Below, piece by piece: positions 24,501-35,735 of a stretch of DNA of 64,000 bases (its first letter is position 1; the number at the start of each line of letters is the position of its first letter). The position numbers were made by a program, and so were the translations under genes. The stretch lies in assembly GCF_016906535.1 (NCBI RefSeq), contig NC_057376.1:434001-498000 (forward strand), given 5' to 3'. The notes under the pieces are model-generated. The model ran no database searches, was not told the DNA's origin, and saw only the letters and a program-made list of their open reading frames with translations. The DNA is from Rhizoctonia solani (taxonomy: Eukaryota > Basidiomycota > Agaricomycetes > Cantharellales > Ceratobasidiaceae).

Positions 24501-26329
24501 AATGGGGATTTTGTGATCGATATCCCATCTCCATACGATAATTGGGTATCATCAGTCAAATACTCGCCTGATGGGCGTTGTATAGTGGCCAGCTCTGGTT
24601 GGGCCCTAAGTGGTGATACTCCCGTCCTAATATGGGACGCTCAAACAGGGACTGTACTCAGGACGCTTGCATTGGAAGATAGCCCCAGCCATTTTAGCTT
24701 TGCAGATATCTCTCCTGATGGCACTCGTATCGCCGCCGGGTCCACGGAAGGTTGCGTATACATATGGGATTTTCAGACTGGGCAAGTCACGCTAGGTCCG
24801 TTAATAGTCCCAGGAGCCGATACTGCTATCAAACGGGTTTCCTTTTCATCTGACGCCTCTCGCCTTCTTTCTGGCTCAGCGCATGGTACTATATGGATAT
24901 GGGATACTCATAGTGGTGACCTAATACTTGGTCCTCTCGAACGCCATACGGGCGCCATCACATTGTTGAAGCTTTTACCAGACAATAATCACTTTATCTC
25001 CGGTTCGATGGATGACAACTTGTGTTTATGGGATACCCGTAGCATGATGCCAACACCCGACCCACTCCAGGGGCACGTATCCATGGTCACGTCAGCTTAC
25101 TTTTCTTCAGACGGGAATAGAATCGTTTCTCATTCGGACGACAACTATATTAAAGTTATACATACATAGTATACTGACAGTGGGGAAATGGCTCTTGGTC
25201 CAACAGAAGTAAACCATACGTACTCCGAAGCCAAGTTCTCGCCCGATGGCGCTCACATCGTCCTTGTTTTGTCCGATGGTGTTTTATTGCTAGATTCCCA
25301 TACCGGTGACATTGCTATGGGTCCTTCGAAGCTACCTGGATCCATTCAATCCATAGTCTTCTCTCCTGAAGGAGCCTGCATCGCTTCCAGTACAGCTAAC
25401 AACATCGCAAGGATATCAGCAGTCGGCACAGGTCAATCTCTTATGACATTTCACCTCCAGCCAAGTGATGCCAAGGATAGCCGCTCTAGTACCACTTCTG
25501 TTGAATCACCCTCGCTGGCCGATTGCATTACAGCTGCAAGTGATATCGGGAGCGGCGCATCCCGTATTACCTCTGCCGAATTATCCAAGGACTTCACTCT
25601 GATTGCTATTGCCTCGGACGAGGCTCTCTGCATTCATGCTACTCATGATGGGCGTGTGATTTCTGGTCCATTTGATGTGCGTCTTTACACGTATACATCG
25701 ATCAAAATTTCCCAAGACAATGCCCTTATCGGTTACAGCACTGAGGCCGGCTCTCTGGTCGTAAGGGATGTGCAAAGTGGAAGTGAATTACTTGAGTTGC
25801 AGGAGGATGGCCTTCTTTCGCGAGGTTTCGATTTTTCTCCAGATGGATCCCATATTGTCGCTATATCGAGCGCAATGGACGTATGCGTTTGGAGCACTCA
25901 AACAGGTCAACTTGTGTTCGGCCCACTCAGCGGCCATGCCGACTTGGTGTTGTCGGTAGCGTTCTCACCAGATGGCAAACATATCATCTCTGGCTCAAGA
26001 GATACGACAATTCGGGTGACCGACATACAGCCTTTTTCAACCGTATGTTGATTTATGACCTAATCGAATTACTCAACGCCTAAACTTTTGATGTATAGAC
26101 GTCTAGTCCTTTGGCGGAAGACTTCGGGGAATGGGAAATGAGAAGGAATGGGTGGATAGTAGATGGGCTCTCGAGGCTATTGGTCTGGATTCCTGGCGAT
26201 TTGAGAACAGTACTAATGCGGCCGCGAACAAAGCTATTAATATCGAGGAAAGGCTATCTTCGGGTCAATTTTGAGAATGCATGTCTGGGGGACTCTTGGA
26301 TGGGGTGCTTTCAATCAGACACGCATTAA
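21579..26329 (+). CDS. NACHT-WD40 NLR-type protein with in-frame stop
   Basis: An NLR-like STAND ATPase, a fungal class thought to sense non-self or damage in the cytoplasm. Short 5' exons (21579-21821 and three more) encode a helical N-terminal region (WVYLKTLCKSLDQAAKSF, then LYNELENLFQLLNDSF). A large exon carries the NACHT domain: Walker A GMAGTGKTT (22513-22539), Walker B VVVIDALDEC (about 22813-22842) and KFIVSSRPEPEIRD (sensor-type Arg). After an intron near 23872 the WD40 region starts, with repeats such as FSPDGRHIVSGSDNGSVYVW. A TAG at 25167-25169 interrupts the frame after about eight repeats, yet about six more repeats (to 26040) and, after an intron, the usual NLR tail (LRTVLMRPRTKLLISRKGYL, LRVNFENACLGDSW) remain open in the same frame. 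It may be a recent pseudogene, a truncated receptor or a sequence error. Confidence 0.82.
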
Positions 26330-26928
26330 ACGGCGTACTACGGTATGTGTATTGGTTACCATTTTGGCAGTGAGCCAAATTTTACTTATTGCGCATGTGC
26401 ACAGCCCAAAAATACATGCCCCGAATGCTAGCCTATGCGAGTGATTTGATACTTACATGACATGTAGCTCATTTTAATTGACCACACGCACCATTAATAT
26501 TCTTGTTTGCCTGGCTATAGACCTGTATATAGCTATATATAGCCGGGGTTATAGTAGATAAAATAAGACTTCTTTTAATGAATTAAACCACTCGACCAAA
26601 ACCCCCAGGGCTTAGGAGCACGCGGGAGTCTAAGGGCTTCGCTCGCATGGGCCCCCCTTCCCTCTCTTAGCGTCTCTACCTGATAGGTGATATTCGCACC
26701 CTTTTTTATATTATCATTGTTACTGCATGCATATACTATCGTAACGACACGGAGTTACAAATAAAGTATGTTCTCGTCTTGCACGTGGCCTCTAATTTTT
26801 TTTTTAATACAACCACGTGGCCTCTAAGGAAGCTTCGCCCTCAACCTTCTCCTTAAATAGTCCTAATTTCAACTAGATTGATCGGGGATGCCTCCAACGT
26901 GCTACGACACTTTTACAACTTCCATTCG
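26330..26928. promoter_or_regulatory. Upstream region of the PL14 lyase gene
   Basis: 599 bp between the NLR and lyase genes, same strand. A 14-bp direct repeat lies about 100 bp before the lyase ATG (annotated separately). AT-rich tracts and a run of t's (26797-26805) lie between the repeat copies. There is no coding frame. Confidence 0.5.
26782..26827 (+). repeat. Paired CACGTGGCCTCTAA repeats
   Basis: Two exact copies of cacgtggcctctaa at 26782-26795 and 26814-26827, start points 32 bp apart, the second ending 101 bp before the lyase ATG. Each contains a CACGTG E-box core, the type of site bound by bHLH factors. A regulatory role is inferred from position and exact duplication. Confidence 0.6.
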
Positions 26929-28642
26929 ATGGCAATGAAGTCGAGAGCCGTCATATTAATCATTCTTACAAATCTCCCGGCAAGGCACTGTATACCACTG
27001 ACTTCTCAACACGAAGCTATTAATCTCCAACGTTCAGGGACTCCAACATCCTCAGAAAATCCTCAGTACTCCGTATCTATCCCGGGCCATCATAGTATGC
27101 CTAGATTGCCTGATTTATTTACCAGAGTGACAACCAAGCTTGTAGTTCAAAACGCTTTGGAAACTGTTATGGTTACTAAAGGGATCATCTCGAAAGACGG
27201 TCCGATTCTGCCCCGCCCAACGCAGCTGTCTATTTTAGCATCTACTAGTGAAAACGTGTGGAAAGTTCCCTCTGATTTTCGAGACCTCAGCTGCTTCAAT
27301 ATTCTCAAGTACGGATTTGGGAAATCCAACTTGAAGGTCATCCAAGGAGTCCCTTCCTTGGCGTCTCTGATTACCACCACGCCAATGCCAGTTGGGTCCC
27401 TGGAATGGAACGATGGAATGTCTTCCCTGGAAGTATTCTTTCCCGAAGGCTCAATCAATCCTGGAAATTCACCTCAGGGGGGTGCTGACTTTTATGCGAA
27501 CCCTTTGCCTGCTCTAACAGAAGCTCAGAATGTCACATTTGCGTATAGTATATTTCTTCCAGTAGATTTTGAACCTGTGCGCGGAGGAAAATTACCTGGA
27601 CTATATGGTGGGAAAACCGGGTGTAGTGGTGGAGATGCTGCATTGGATTGTTTCTCGACACGGCTCATGTGGAGGGCAATGTCGGAAGGAGAGCTGTATT
27701 TGGTAAGTTTAGGGGTCAATTGCAACCAAGGACTTAAGTCTTGACTTCGATATTTTAGTATGCTCCCAAAGATAAACAGACGCCTGAAGTCTGCAATACT
27801 CCTCCCCGGTCTATATGTGAGGCTGACTATGGGCTTTCAATTGGCCGAGGCTCCTTCAGATTCACTCCGGGACAATGGACACATGTGAGCCAAACAGTGG
27901 TGCTCAACACTCCAGGGAAACAGGATGGATGTTTCACGCTCGACGTCAACGGCGAACGTGTTATGGATTTAAGGGGCGTCTACTATCGACAAGGTGATGG
28001 AGAAAATCAGGATGACACTGGAGACGAGCACGACAGCGAACAAATCGACAACACAAGGCCAGAGGGCGATTTGGACTCGATCACTCCAGACGGAGGAGAC
28101 GCGTCGGGCCAGGACTCAGGAAGCCCAGAGGACTCAGGGGATAGTAGCCTTCTTGGTAATATTCTAGTCGCACCACCGAAAATGGAGAGGCACCATGGTG
28201 CTAAATACGCATGGAACACACATAGTCGCACGCCAGTATTCCTTGCGCCCAACCCACGTCTACGCTTCAACCAAAGGCCAAGGGTTTTTCAGCGTGTTCC
28301 GCCGAATCTGCCACATCCATTTGTTTCAACAAAGGTATTCCGACCCGCGACAGTTACAACAGTCTCGCAGGTCACCAAGGCACAAGTCGCCGCTATTTCT
28401 CGCAGTTCAGCTACGCGAGCGACTGGGCCTCCGAAAGTGGCAAACCTTGCAGCAGCGAAGAGAGTTCCTGGCTTCAGTGGGATATTTTTTAGGTAAGTTT
28501 GATTTGTGGTATGGTTATTTTGACCTCAGATCATGACGAATCTTTCTCCAGTACGTTTTTTGGTGGGCATACACCCAACTTTGCGACCCCCAAGGACCAA
28601 AGGATATGGTTTAAAGATTTCTCGCTCGTCGTCAACGATTGA
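26929..28642 (+). CDS. Secreted PL14 polysaccharide lyase with disordered insert
   Basis: A polysaccharide lyase family 14-type enzyme, expected to cleave uronic-acid polysaccharides outside the cell by beta-elimination. Three exons: 26929-27702, 27759-28492, 28552-28642. The chosen start (MAMKSRAVILIILTNLPARH) gives a signal-peptide-like N-terminus; an in-frame ATG at 26878 would bury it. The beta-jelly-roll core shows the family landmarks: LEVFFPEGSINPGNSPQGGA, FAYSIFLPVDFEPVRGGKLP, GLYGGKTGCSGGDAALDCFS, TRLMWRAMSEGELYLY, YGLSIGRGSFRFTPGQW, STFFGGHTPNFATPKDQ and IWFKDFSLVV. Between YYRQ and GFSGIFF, where family members usually have a short link, there is an insert of about 160 residues. 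It is first acidic (DDTGDEHDSEQIDN), then basic (SQVTKAQVAAISRSS). Substrate specificity is not readable. Confidence 0.87.
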
Positions 28643-28985
28643 CGGATCAATGGTTCATGAGAAATCTGCCGAAAGATTATGAGGAAGTTTCTTGGTCCTG
28701 TATTATCAGCAGGGCAATCAAGTTGATTGTCTTGGGGGATGGTCATTCTTTCTTTGGGTATCGAAGTGTCATTTTAATTCCTTGTACACACAGATATCGA
28801 TAACATTTTCATAAACAATCGGGTTATATATTTTTGGTAAGAAGCTATGCTCGAGAACGTCTCGTGCATTACCTCTCGACATGGATAGCTGGATGCATAG
28901 TCGATCGTGGTCCTTGAGGTAATACAAATTCAAAACCATGAGTTTAACTTATGTCTTTACCGAATAAAAGAAAGCAAAGTCAAAC
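28643..28985. other. Spacer between lyase gene and tRNA
   Basis: 343 bp, mostly the 3' flank of the lyase gene. Nothing else is visible. Confidence 0.5.
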
Positions 28986-29088
28986 TGCGTAACCGGAGAA
29001 TCGAACTCCGATCCTCGGTAGGATTCCTTGCAAGTGGGCAAGGCCAGACGATGGGAAACCAAGATAATGGCCATTATACTAATTACGC
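28986..29088 (-). tRNA. tRNA-Gly (anticodon CCC) with a 31-nt intron
   Basis: Read on the minus strand, a 7-bp acceptor stem forms from gcgtaat (29088-29082) and gttacgc (28993-28987), with discriminator A at 28986. The T arm is cggag-ttcgatt-ctccg, with the TTCGATT loop intact, and the D arm is gtataatgg-type. An anticodon stem ttggt/accga carries anticodon CCC (ggg on + at 29053-29055). An intron (29021-29051) sits one base 3' of the anticodon, the canonical place for eukaryotic nuclear tRNA introns, and itself folds into a ccttgc/gcaagg hairpin. The mature tRNA is 72 nt, before CCA addition. The internal A and B boxes lie in the D and T arms. Confidence 0.88.
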
Positions 29089-29266
29089 TCAATGAGAGTC
29101 TTAGTCGAACAATTGCATGTAGATTCCGGTTACTACGATAACGCGATTTTAATGTCAACGCCGCCCGAGGGTCTGGTTAGAACATTCTGCAAAAGTAAGA
29201 CAGCGTGTGATTTCTTTGAAAATCATTGTACATTAAACGAATCATTCAACTGAAACCCATCCTAGG

Positions 29267-30949
29267 TTACTTGACCTCGACCAACTTGACCTCTGAAAGA
29301 CGTTCATTGGGTCAGTACATGTGGAAATAAGATACGAAGGAAAATAAACTGACCGAAAATGAGCTCCGAGTTAGGAGGAATATCTGGAGGAGCACCGCGC
29401 TTGCCGTACCCCTTGGCTGCGGGAATCGTGAGCACGCGCTCACCGCCTACGAGCATTCCCTGAATGCCTTCGTCCCAGCCCTTGATGACTTCACCTTTAC
29501 CAAGAGTGAAGAAGAAAGGTTTTCCTATTGAGTGAATTGTTAGCTGGCGAATGTCCGGGTAGAGTAGGCCCACATACCCTTGGTGTTTGAGTCGAACACT
29601 TTTCCGTTTTTCAGACGACCAATGTAACGCATACCGATCTTCTTTCCGGACTTGGCAACAGAACCTGCAAAGTGATGAGTAAATTACTTGAGGCATTCAT
29701 CAAGAAGTGATATGAGGCGGCTTACCTGACCCAACGGTTTTGTCCTCAATTACGACACCACCAGGAAGTGTCTTGGGTTCACTCTATGTATAATATGCAA
29801 TAATCGAGCATGTAATTGAACAGAAAAGGGTGTACTTGATCAACATCTGTACAAAATTTTATATGGACGCACCGAGGCTCACTCCTGCACATCAAGGCCA
29901 AGGAGGAGGCCATCGAGCAGGATTAATGAATCTATTTCTTCACCTTTTTCTTCTTCTCTCCATCTTTCTTCCCGCCATCTTTCTTCTCCGCGGGCTTGGC
30001 TACTTCCTTCTTTTCTACTGGCTTGTCCTTTTTGGTAGGAGAGGTAGTGGTGGTAGTGGTAGTGGTGGTAGTAGTGGCAGGGGCTGGGGCAGCCTTGCCA
30101 GCCTCGTTCTTCAATTTCTTTGCACGTTTCTTCTCTTTCTTAGAGAGATTGGTGGAAGTCTCGGCAGCTGGGGGCAGGATAATTAACACAATGCGTTGCT
30201 ATACTATCACATCAGGACACACCAGTGGCGGTCGAAGCATCGGCCATTTCCTCATCCTCACGAGCGCGCTTGCCAGTCTTGACGGAAGCGGGGGTATCCT
30301 CAATTTCCTCGAAGCGGCTAGCATGCGATATCAGACCTTGTACCCAAAATGCCGCAAAATTCGGACTAACCTCGAGTCTCCAGCTTCTTCATCGTCGTCC
30401 TCGAGGCCAAGCTCAACGTCAGAGGGAACCTCATCGAGGTCAAACTCGTCTTCATCGTCGTCCTCGTCAGAGTCTTCATCACCAGGGTTCTGCTGAATGT
30501 AATTGCCGTAGAGGTGGACATGACTGGAGGGGATACGAAATTAGTAAAAAAAATTTCGCTCTGGCTGATTTGGCACTCACTTCTTTCCCTTGACCACAAA
30601 CTCAACCTCCTCGCCTTCAGGAAGAACTAGGTCGAGAGGCTGTTGCTCCACCTGTGTCGATCAGTCAGCGGTGATCCCCAACGCAACGCCAGCATCTACT
30701 AACCTTGCCTCCGGTCAACGCGCAGAGAACAAACTTGTGCATGGGAGGGCGCTCGCCAGGGTCCGCCTCATCCTCAAATTCGTAATCCTCAGGAATTTTG
30801 ATCACGACTTCGACGACTGTGCGGCCAGTCGGGTCGGCAAGATCAGCAGCAAGCGAGGCACCGGAGATACGAATGTCGTTTTCGACAGTGTACAGGTTGC
30901 GCTTGCCAGGTTCAAGGTCTTGGGACCAGACTGCAACGGAGATGGCCAT
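29267..30949 (-). CDS. Nucleolar FKBP-type peptidyl-prolyl isomerase (Fpr3/Fpr4-like)
   Basis: A nuclear proline isomerase of the type that binds histones and chromatin. The first exon (from 30949) encodes a nucleoplasmin-like beta domain ([18 protein letters not shown], then [15 protein letters not shown]), continuing with [18 protein letters not shown] and [21 protein letters not shown] long acidic tract ([17 protein letters not shown]) follows, then a basic linker ([15 protein letters not shown]) with a Thr homopolymer and KKxxEKK repeats. The C-terminal exons form the FKBP fold: [66 protein letters not shown] and EVKLVEVK, with the usual FK506-site aromatics (Tyr, Phe, Trp). Stop TAA at 29267-29269. 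Domain order matches the nucleolar FKBPs; the isomerase site looks complete. Confidence 0.92.
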
Positions 30950-31086
30950 AGTAGGTGGATGTGGATGTGGATGTGCTGAATTAAAATGTGACGGGCAAAA
31001 TTGATTTGATTTATATACGAGTAAACATCACGTGATAGTATAAACATTACATAATGAAATAGTGCATATGGTAAAAGCAAGAAAAC

Positions 31087-34000
31087 TTATCGCTGAGAGA
31101 AATATGCGAGTGCAGACGGTCTCTTTCGTTGAGACTTTGGTTTCTTGGCCTCCTCATCAGAGGAGTCTACCTCTTCCTCATCAGATTCTACCATAACAAC
31201 CTCCTCAATCGGGCCATTTGGTTTCGATTTAGCCTCATGTGACGAATCAAAAATGGCTGGTTGACTGCTCAAGAGCCTGTTCCGTTCCTTGCGCGAGCGT
31301 TGCTCAATATCACGGTTTTTCTTGATGTCAGTAAATCGGGGTAACGACGCAGACCCCATCGACCTTCGACGTTGTAATGTGTTGGAAGGGGTTTGTTGCG
31401 TTAGCGATTGTAGTTTGTTAGGTGCGGGCGTCGATGTGATAGGGGACGAAGGGGGGAGGAACCTCGGTACCAAGCCAGATGATGGCATAAACAAGGGTTT
31501 CACCGGACCGTTACCGTTTGAACGAGTATTCGGAGTAGGTTTAACGGCTGATAACTAGGATCGACATAGTACTCAGCACTGGTAGCAAACAACCGTATCT
31601 GGCGGGACGTACCTGAAATCCTGATGCATCCATCTCTTCTACATCCCTCGGAGCTTCTACTACGCTCGACTCAATCTCATCGTTTTGCGAACTTCCGTGT
31701 CGACTAGACGATGGGTTATTCAGTGTTGACCAGGTGGGAACAATCGGTGACTCGATTGTTTCCTCCGGCGCAGGAGGTGACTGACGTACAGTCGTATCTC
31801 CCTCATCACCGCTATCTTCGTCTACAGCCGCATTGGCATCCGCCCCTTTACCCTTCGCAGCGGCCTTTGCATTCGCCTTTGCGGTCTTCTTCTCAAGCCT
31901 TTGGATAGCCCTTTCAGCACGGATACGTTCTTTCTCGGCCTCCCTCTCAGCTTTCACAGTTTCTGAAAGCCTCGGACGACCTCGTGACCTAGGAGCAGAC
32001 TCCTGCGACCCTGCGACAGAGACGGGCTTTTCCTGCGTACTAGGGGCACTGGACTTGGGTTTATGATCCACGTTCACATCGGTTTGTTCATCCGCGCCTT
32101 TTGAGCGGGAAGAGCGACCACGCTTCTTGGGAGCTGAAGTGTCATCCTGTAGTGCCGCCTTTTCGGCTTGTATGCGCCCTCTTTCAGCCGCACGCTCGTC
32201 CTTGATTGCCTGGGAGAGTGGGGGTCGTCCTCGTTTCTTGGGAGCAGGGGAAATTGGCTCTGGCTCTTGCTTTGATTCTTGCTCCAGTTCTTGCTCAGGC
32301 TCTGGCTCCTCTTCTTGAACAGTTTCGGTAGCCTCTTCCTGCTTTGCAGGCACAGGATCCTGTACTTCTTCCACAACAGGCTCTTGGTCCGGAGCCTCGA
32401 TCGGTGAACTAGCAGCACTATCAGGACTTTTGTTCCTCGCCTCCTTGTCATCATCGTACTCTTCAATATCATCATCATCCACTACACCCACAATCTCCTC
32501 GGGTTCAGGAGAGGCTAAAAGCTGAGACAGCGTCGTAAGATCTCCATCCTGCATTTCGACGTCGCTCTCGTCGTGGTCTTGGGGCAGGGCCTGGCCCCGG
32601 GCTGCAGCCTCTTCGTCCGAGTCTTGGACATCCAATCTAACACTCTTCCTATGTCTACGTCTCGCAACTTCCGAAGGCGTCGACTGGGCAAGATCACTTG
32701 CTTCGTCATCTGAACTATCCTTCTCACCCTCTCCGGCTTCCTCGCTTTCCAATCCATCCAATAGCGCGAAAACGCTCGACCGGGACATGCGTTGGCTTTG
32801 AAGCAGGGCTTTCTTGGCGAGCGGGGAGGACGGAGGTAAAGGAACGGGAGCAGGTTGGGGCGGCGAGGGTGTGGCCATGATCATTGAAGGTGGGCTGGCC
32901 TCTCGCAATGGTTCGGGCGCGGGTTCAGGTTCAGGTTGAGGAATATCGACCATTTCTTCGTCCTCACCATCGTCTTCCTCAGGGCTTTCGATTCGACTCT
33001 CCATGACGCTTTTGAGAATATCCTCGTCCTCCGTCGAACTGCCTTCCGATTGATGGCTCACAGCGACCGACGAGAGCTTGGACTTTTTGGGGCGGGTCGG
33101 AGCAGGGGTAGAGTGGACAGGGGATGCACTCTGTGGGACAACGGGGGCAGGAGTGGGAGTAATAGATTTATTCTGCGCCTGACGTTAAAAATATCAACAA
33201 TATACATCAACAATTCATATACAGCAATTAAAAATTAGTCCAAAGCACCACGAACCTCGACCTGCTTTTTAGTCTCCTTTAGCCAGCTACGCAGCCTACC
33301 AATCAGCATTTGGTGGATCCTAGTGGGACCTTGGGTATCTTCGAGGTGATAAATACGCCCTTCTACAGTTTTACAGGTCTCATCGTCTCGTTGAGACAAA
33401 AGCGGACAATTAAGAGCTTCATGAGGCCCAGATGAGCATAGGAGGCACTGTGCGGTTTCTGCAGGAGTCGCAACGGGGGCGGAAGTGGAAGTAGAGGCAT
33501 CATCCGCAACCTGGTCCTTCTTTTTCCTCTTCCTCTTGGCTTTGCCCTTCGTCTCCATACTCTGTTCCACCACGTCCGTAGCAGTCGATGGTACAGCTCC
33601 CGAGATGGCAGTCTCATTCGCAATGCTCAACGCCCCCCACCGTCGGAGGATATCCGTAGCCGAACCGACTACACTAACCGGCTTGCCCGTATCTGGAACA
33701 CTCGCGGCAGTTGAACCTCTTCGCTTGGATCTGACCGGAGGGGGCAGGGACGTTCCAACGGGGCTCTGGGTTCCACCCAAATCTGTGATGGACTCCAGCT
33801 TGGATTTGCGTCGCTTTTTGACCGGCGGCTCGGCAGCGGCTTGGGCGGTGGGCTCTGGGACAGCGGGCTCCTGCGAGTCGACGTCCTGAGCAACCTTTCG
33901 TCCACGCTTTTTGGATCGAGCCTGAGGTGCATTGGCGTCTGTAGGTACTGAAGATGTCTCGGGTATAGTTTCGGTTGGGGCGGAGGCGGGAGTGGGCTCG

Positions 34001-35008
34001 GGTTCGGGTTCGGGTTCGCGAGCAGCAGGAGCAGGTGTCGGTGCAGTAGTCTTTTTGCTCTTTGTGGATTTTCGTGGGACTGGCGGGGCCTCCGTAACGA
34101 CATCAGCAGTAGGCTGTTTGGACGTTTCAGAATTCGAGGAAGCCTGTTGGTCAATCGGTGGAGTAGATTTGGTCGCTGCCTTTGACTTGGGCTTTTTAGA
34201 AGGCTCGGTAGTTGTCGTGAAAGGTGCTGTGGTCGCCTCTTTGGCTTTGGCTTTAGTTCCCTCAGAATTCTCGGTCGTTGTGGACTCGATTGGTTCCACT
34301 GGCTTGCCATTCCCTCCAGTATCGTTCTCTACAATGACGAGATTACTCTTCCGTGGTTTCTTCTTCTTCTTTGCAGGCGGAGGAACCTAGAAATAGGGAG
34401 TCGTACGAAATTAATTATACTGAACAAAAATTATTTAATAGTAAAGATGATACATACCGACGCAGAACTGTCTTCGACTTGTGGAACAGTGTCTTGTCCT
34501 GTTTGGGTTAGCGTTGGTGGTGGCGCTCTTTCTAGATTAATTGAAGTCGCCGTGACACTCGGTGACGCCAGTTGTGCTGCTGGAGCAACAATCACAGATA
34601 CCTCGACCTGCAGCTCAGGCTTCAGTTGAGCCCCAAGTTGAAAAGCATAGAAATCAGCGTCTAGTTGAAAGCATTTAGTTGTTTCAGCCAAGAGCATATT
34701 CAGACGTAAAATACCCACCGTCTTCCAAGTCGATTCTCCGGCCGTCAACCATCTGGGCGAGTCTGACGCCAGCATGGGGAGGAAGATTCAACTTCTCCCT
34801 AACAACGGTTTTCATCCCCTCAATGTCGGTTTCTATCAAAAGTTAAAGCAATGGGATGAGAAGCCAGCTGGGTATGCATACCAGCAAAAACACGTTGAAA
34901 GGCGCGGTCCTGGGAGAAATATGTGACGACACATGCTTCAAACGATGGAGGAGGCGCAGCAGAGAGCGCTCTCTTTCGAGATACTGGCACTTTCGCCGCA
35001 GCAGCCAT
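31087..35008 (-). CDS. Large nuclear/nucleolar protein with zinc knuckle and AT-hooks
   Basis: One long gene of at least seven exons, about 1,100 residues, from MAAAAKVPVSRKRALS at 35008 to FSQR and stop at 31087. The N-terminal 150 residues look like a ubiquitin-fold region (VVREKLNLPPHAGVRL, AQMVDGRRIDLEDDADFYAF). Then come a Lys patch (PAKKKKKPRKS), long disordered Thr/Pro/Glu-rich stretches with bipartite basic signals (PPVKKRRKSKL, KAKRKRKKKDQ), and a CCHC zinc knuckle CLLCSSGPHEALNC. Three AT-hook-like motifs follow (KKRGRPPLSQ, KKRGRSSRSKG, RSRGRPRLSE), each followed by a charged helix. The C-terminus has an acidic VESDEEEVDSSDEE run. Together this suggests a chromatin- or nucleolus-associated scaffold, perhaps related to Net1/Dnt1-type proteins; that link is only tentative. 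It shares a short divergent promoter with NDUFB2. Confidence 0.78.
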
Positions 35009-35154
35009 GTTCGGGCGGCGATCACAAGGTAGGAGGAAAGTAGAGATAATTGTTTACTTCTGAAATCACAATATTGACAATACATGATGTAAGCAAACAG
35101 GGCACAAGCAAGCTCTGCGCCACACACACACTCACCCTCCATTAACCACCCACT
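35009..35154. promoter_or_regulatory. Bidirectional promoter, 146 bp
   Basis: Only 146 bp separate the ATG of the AT-hook nuclear protein (minus) from that of the complex I subunit (plus), so both must share this promoter. It contains a cacacacaca run (35121-35130) and aggaggaaag near 35030. Shared regulation is inferred from distance. Confidence 0.6.
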
Positions 35155-35526
35155 ATGGCTGGACCTGCAGGACCTGGTCAGTCGATTCATGCTATGAATA
35201 TTTGCGTAAATTTAATTACTCCTCTGAATATTACTAGGCTTCCACCCCCATCCTCCTGGCTTTGGCCATCGATTCCTTGCAAAGGCACTCGGTGCGACGA
35301 TGTGGTTCTTCATCTTCTACCGCGCAAGGCAAGTCTACTAAAATCAGCCTATTTATTTTAGCTTACTCCAGTGTACTTTCCAGACAAGATGGACCCAAGC
35401 TACTAGTAAGTCGAACCGGTTGAACCAAGAAAATAATCTGATCTCACCACCGATTCACAGGGCGCACACCCTTGGGAAGCTCATGGTCACGGCCACGACG
35501 ATGCACATGGTCATGGACATCACTAG
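35155..35526 (+). CDS. NDUFB2: NADH dehydrogenase (complex I) accessory subunit, NDUFB2-like
   Basis: A small inner-mitochondrial-membrane subunit of complex I. Four exons (35155-35176, about 35238-35328, 35384-35405, 35461-35526) splice in frame to 66 residues. MAGPAGPG is followed by FHPHPPGFGHRFLAKALGA, a single membrane segment TMWFFIFYRARQDG, then PKLLGAHPWEAHGHGH and a His/Gly-rich end. The sequence TMWFFIFYR...DGPKLLG..HPW is characteristic of the fungal and plant NDUFB2/AGGG family. The second intron (35329-35383) starts with gcaagt, a GC..AG intron; no GT donor keeps the frame. The gene is too finely split to be found as one ORF. Confidence 0.85.
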
Positions 35527-35735
35527 AACTTGCCAATGAAAATATTTTCTTGACCCTCGCAAACGTATCCCAATCCCTCAGTTTCCGGAAGTTCCCTTCG
35601 CCAATAGCATTGCAGGTATATTCAATACAAAGGCAACTGATTGAACACCGTCTTACAGCATACTACCAAGCACTCTCATCAAATATCGAACAAAACTATC
35701 CACTCTCTATTGCTTCTACTGGCGCAGATACCCCC

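Noticed and set aside
30036..30080. ggt/agt microsatellite as a mobile or structural feature
   Set aside because: It encodes the Thr homopolymer of the FKBP linker and is a normal replication-slippage tract.
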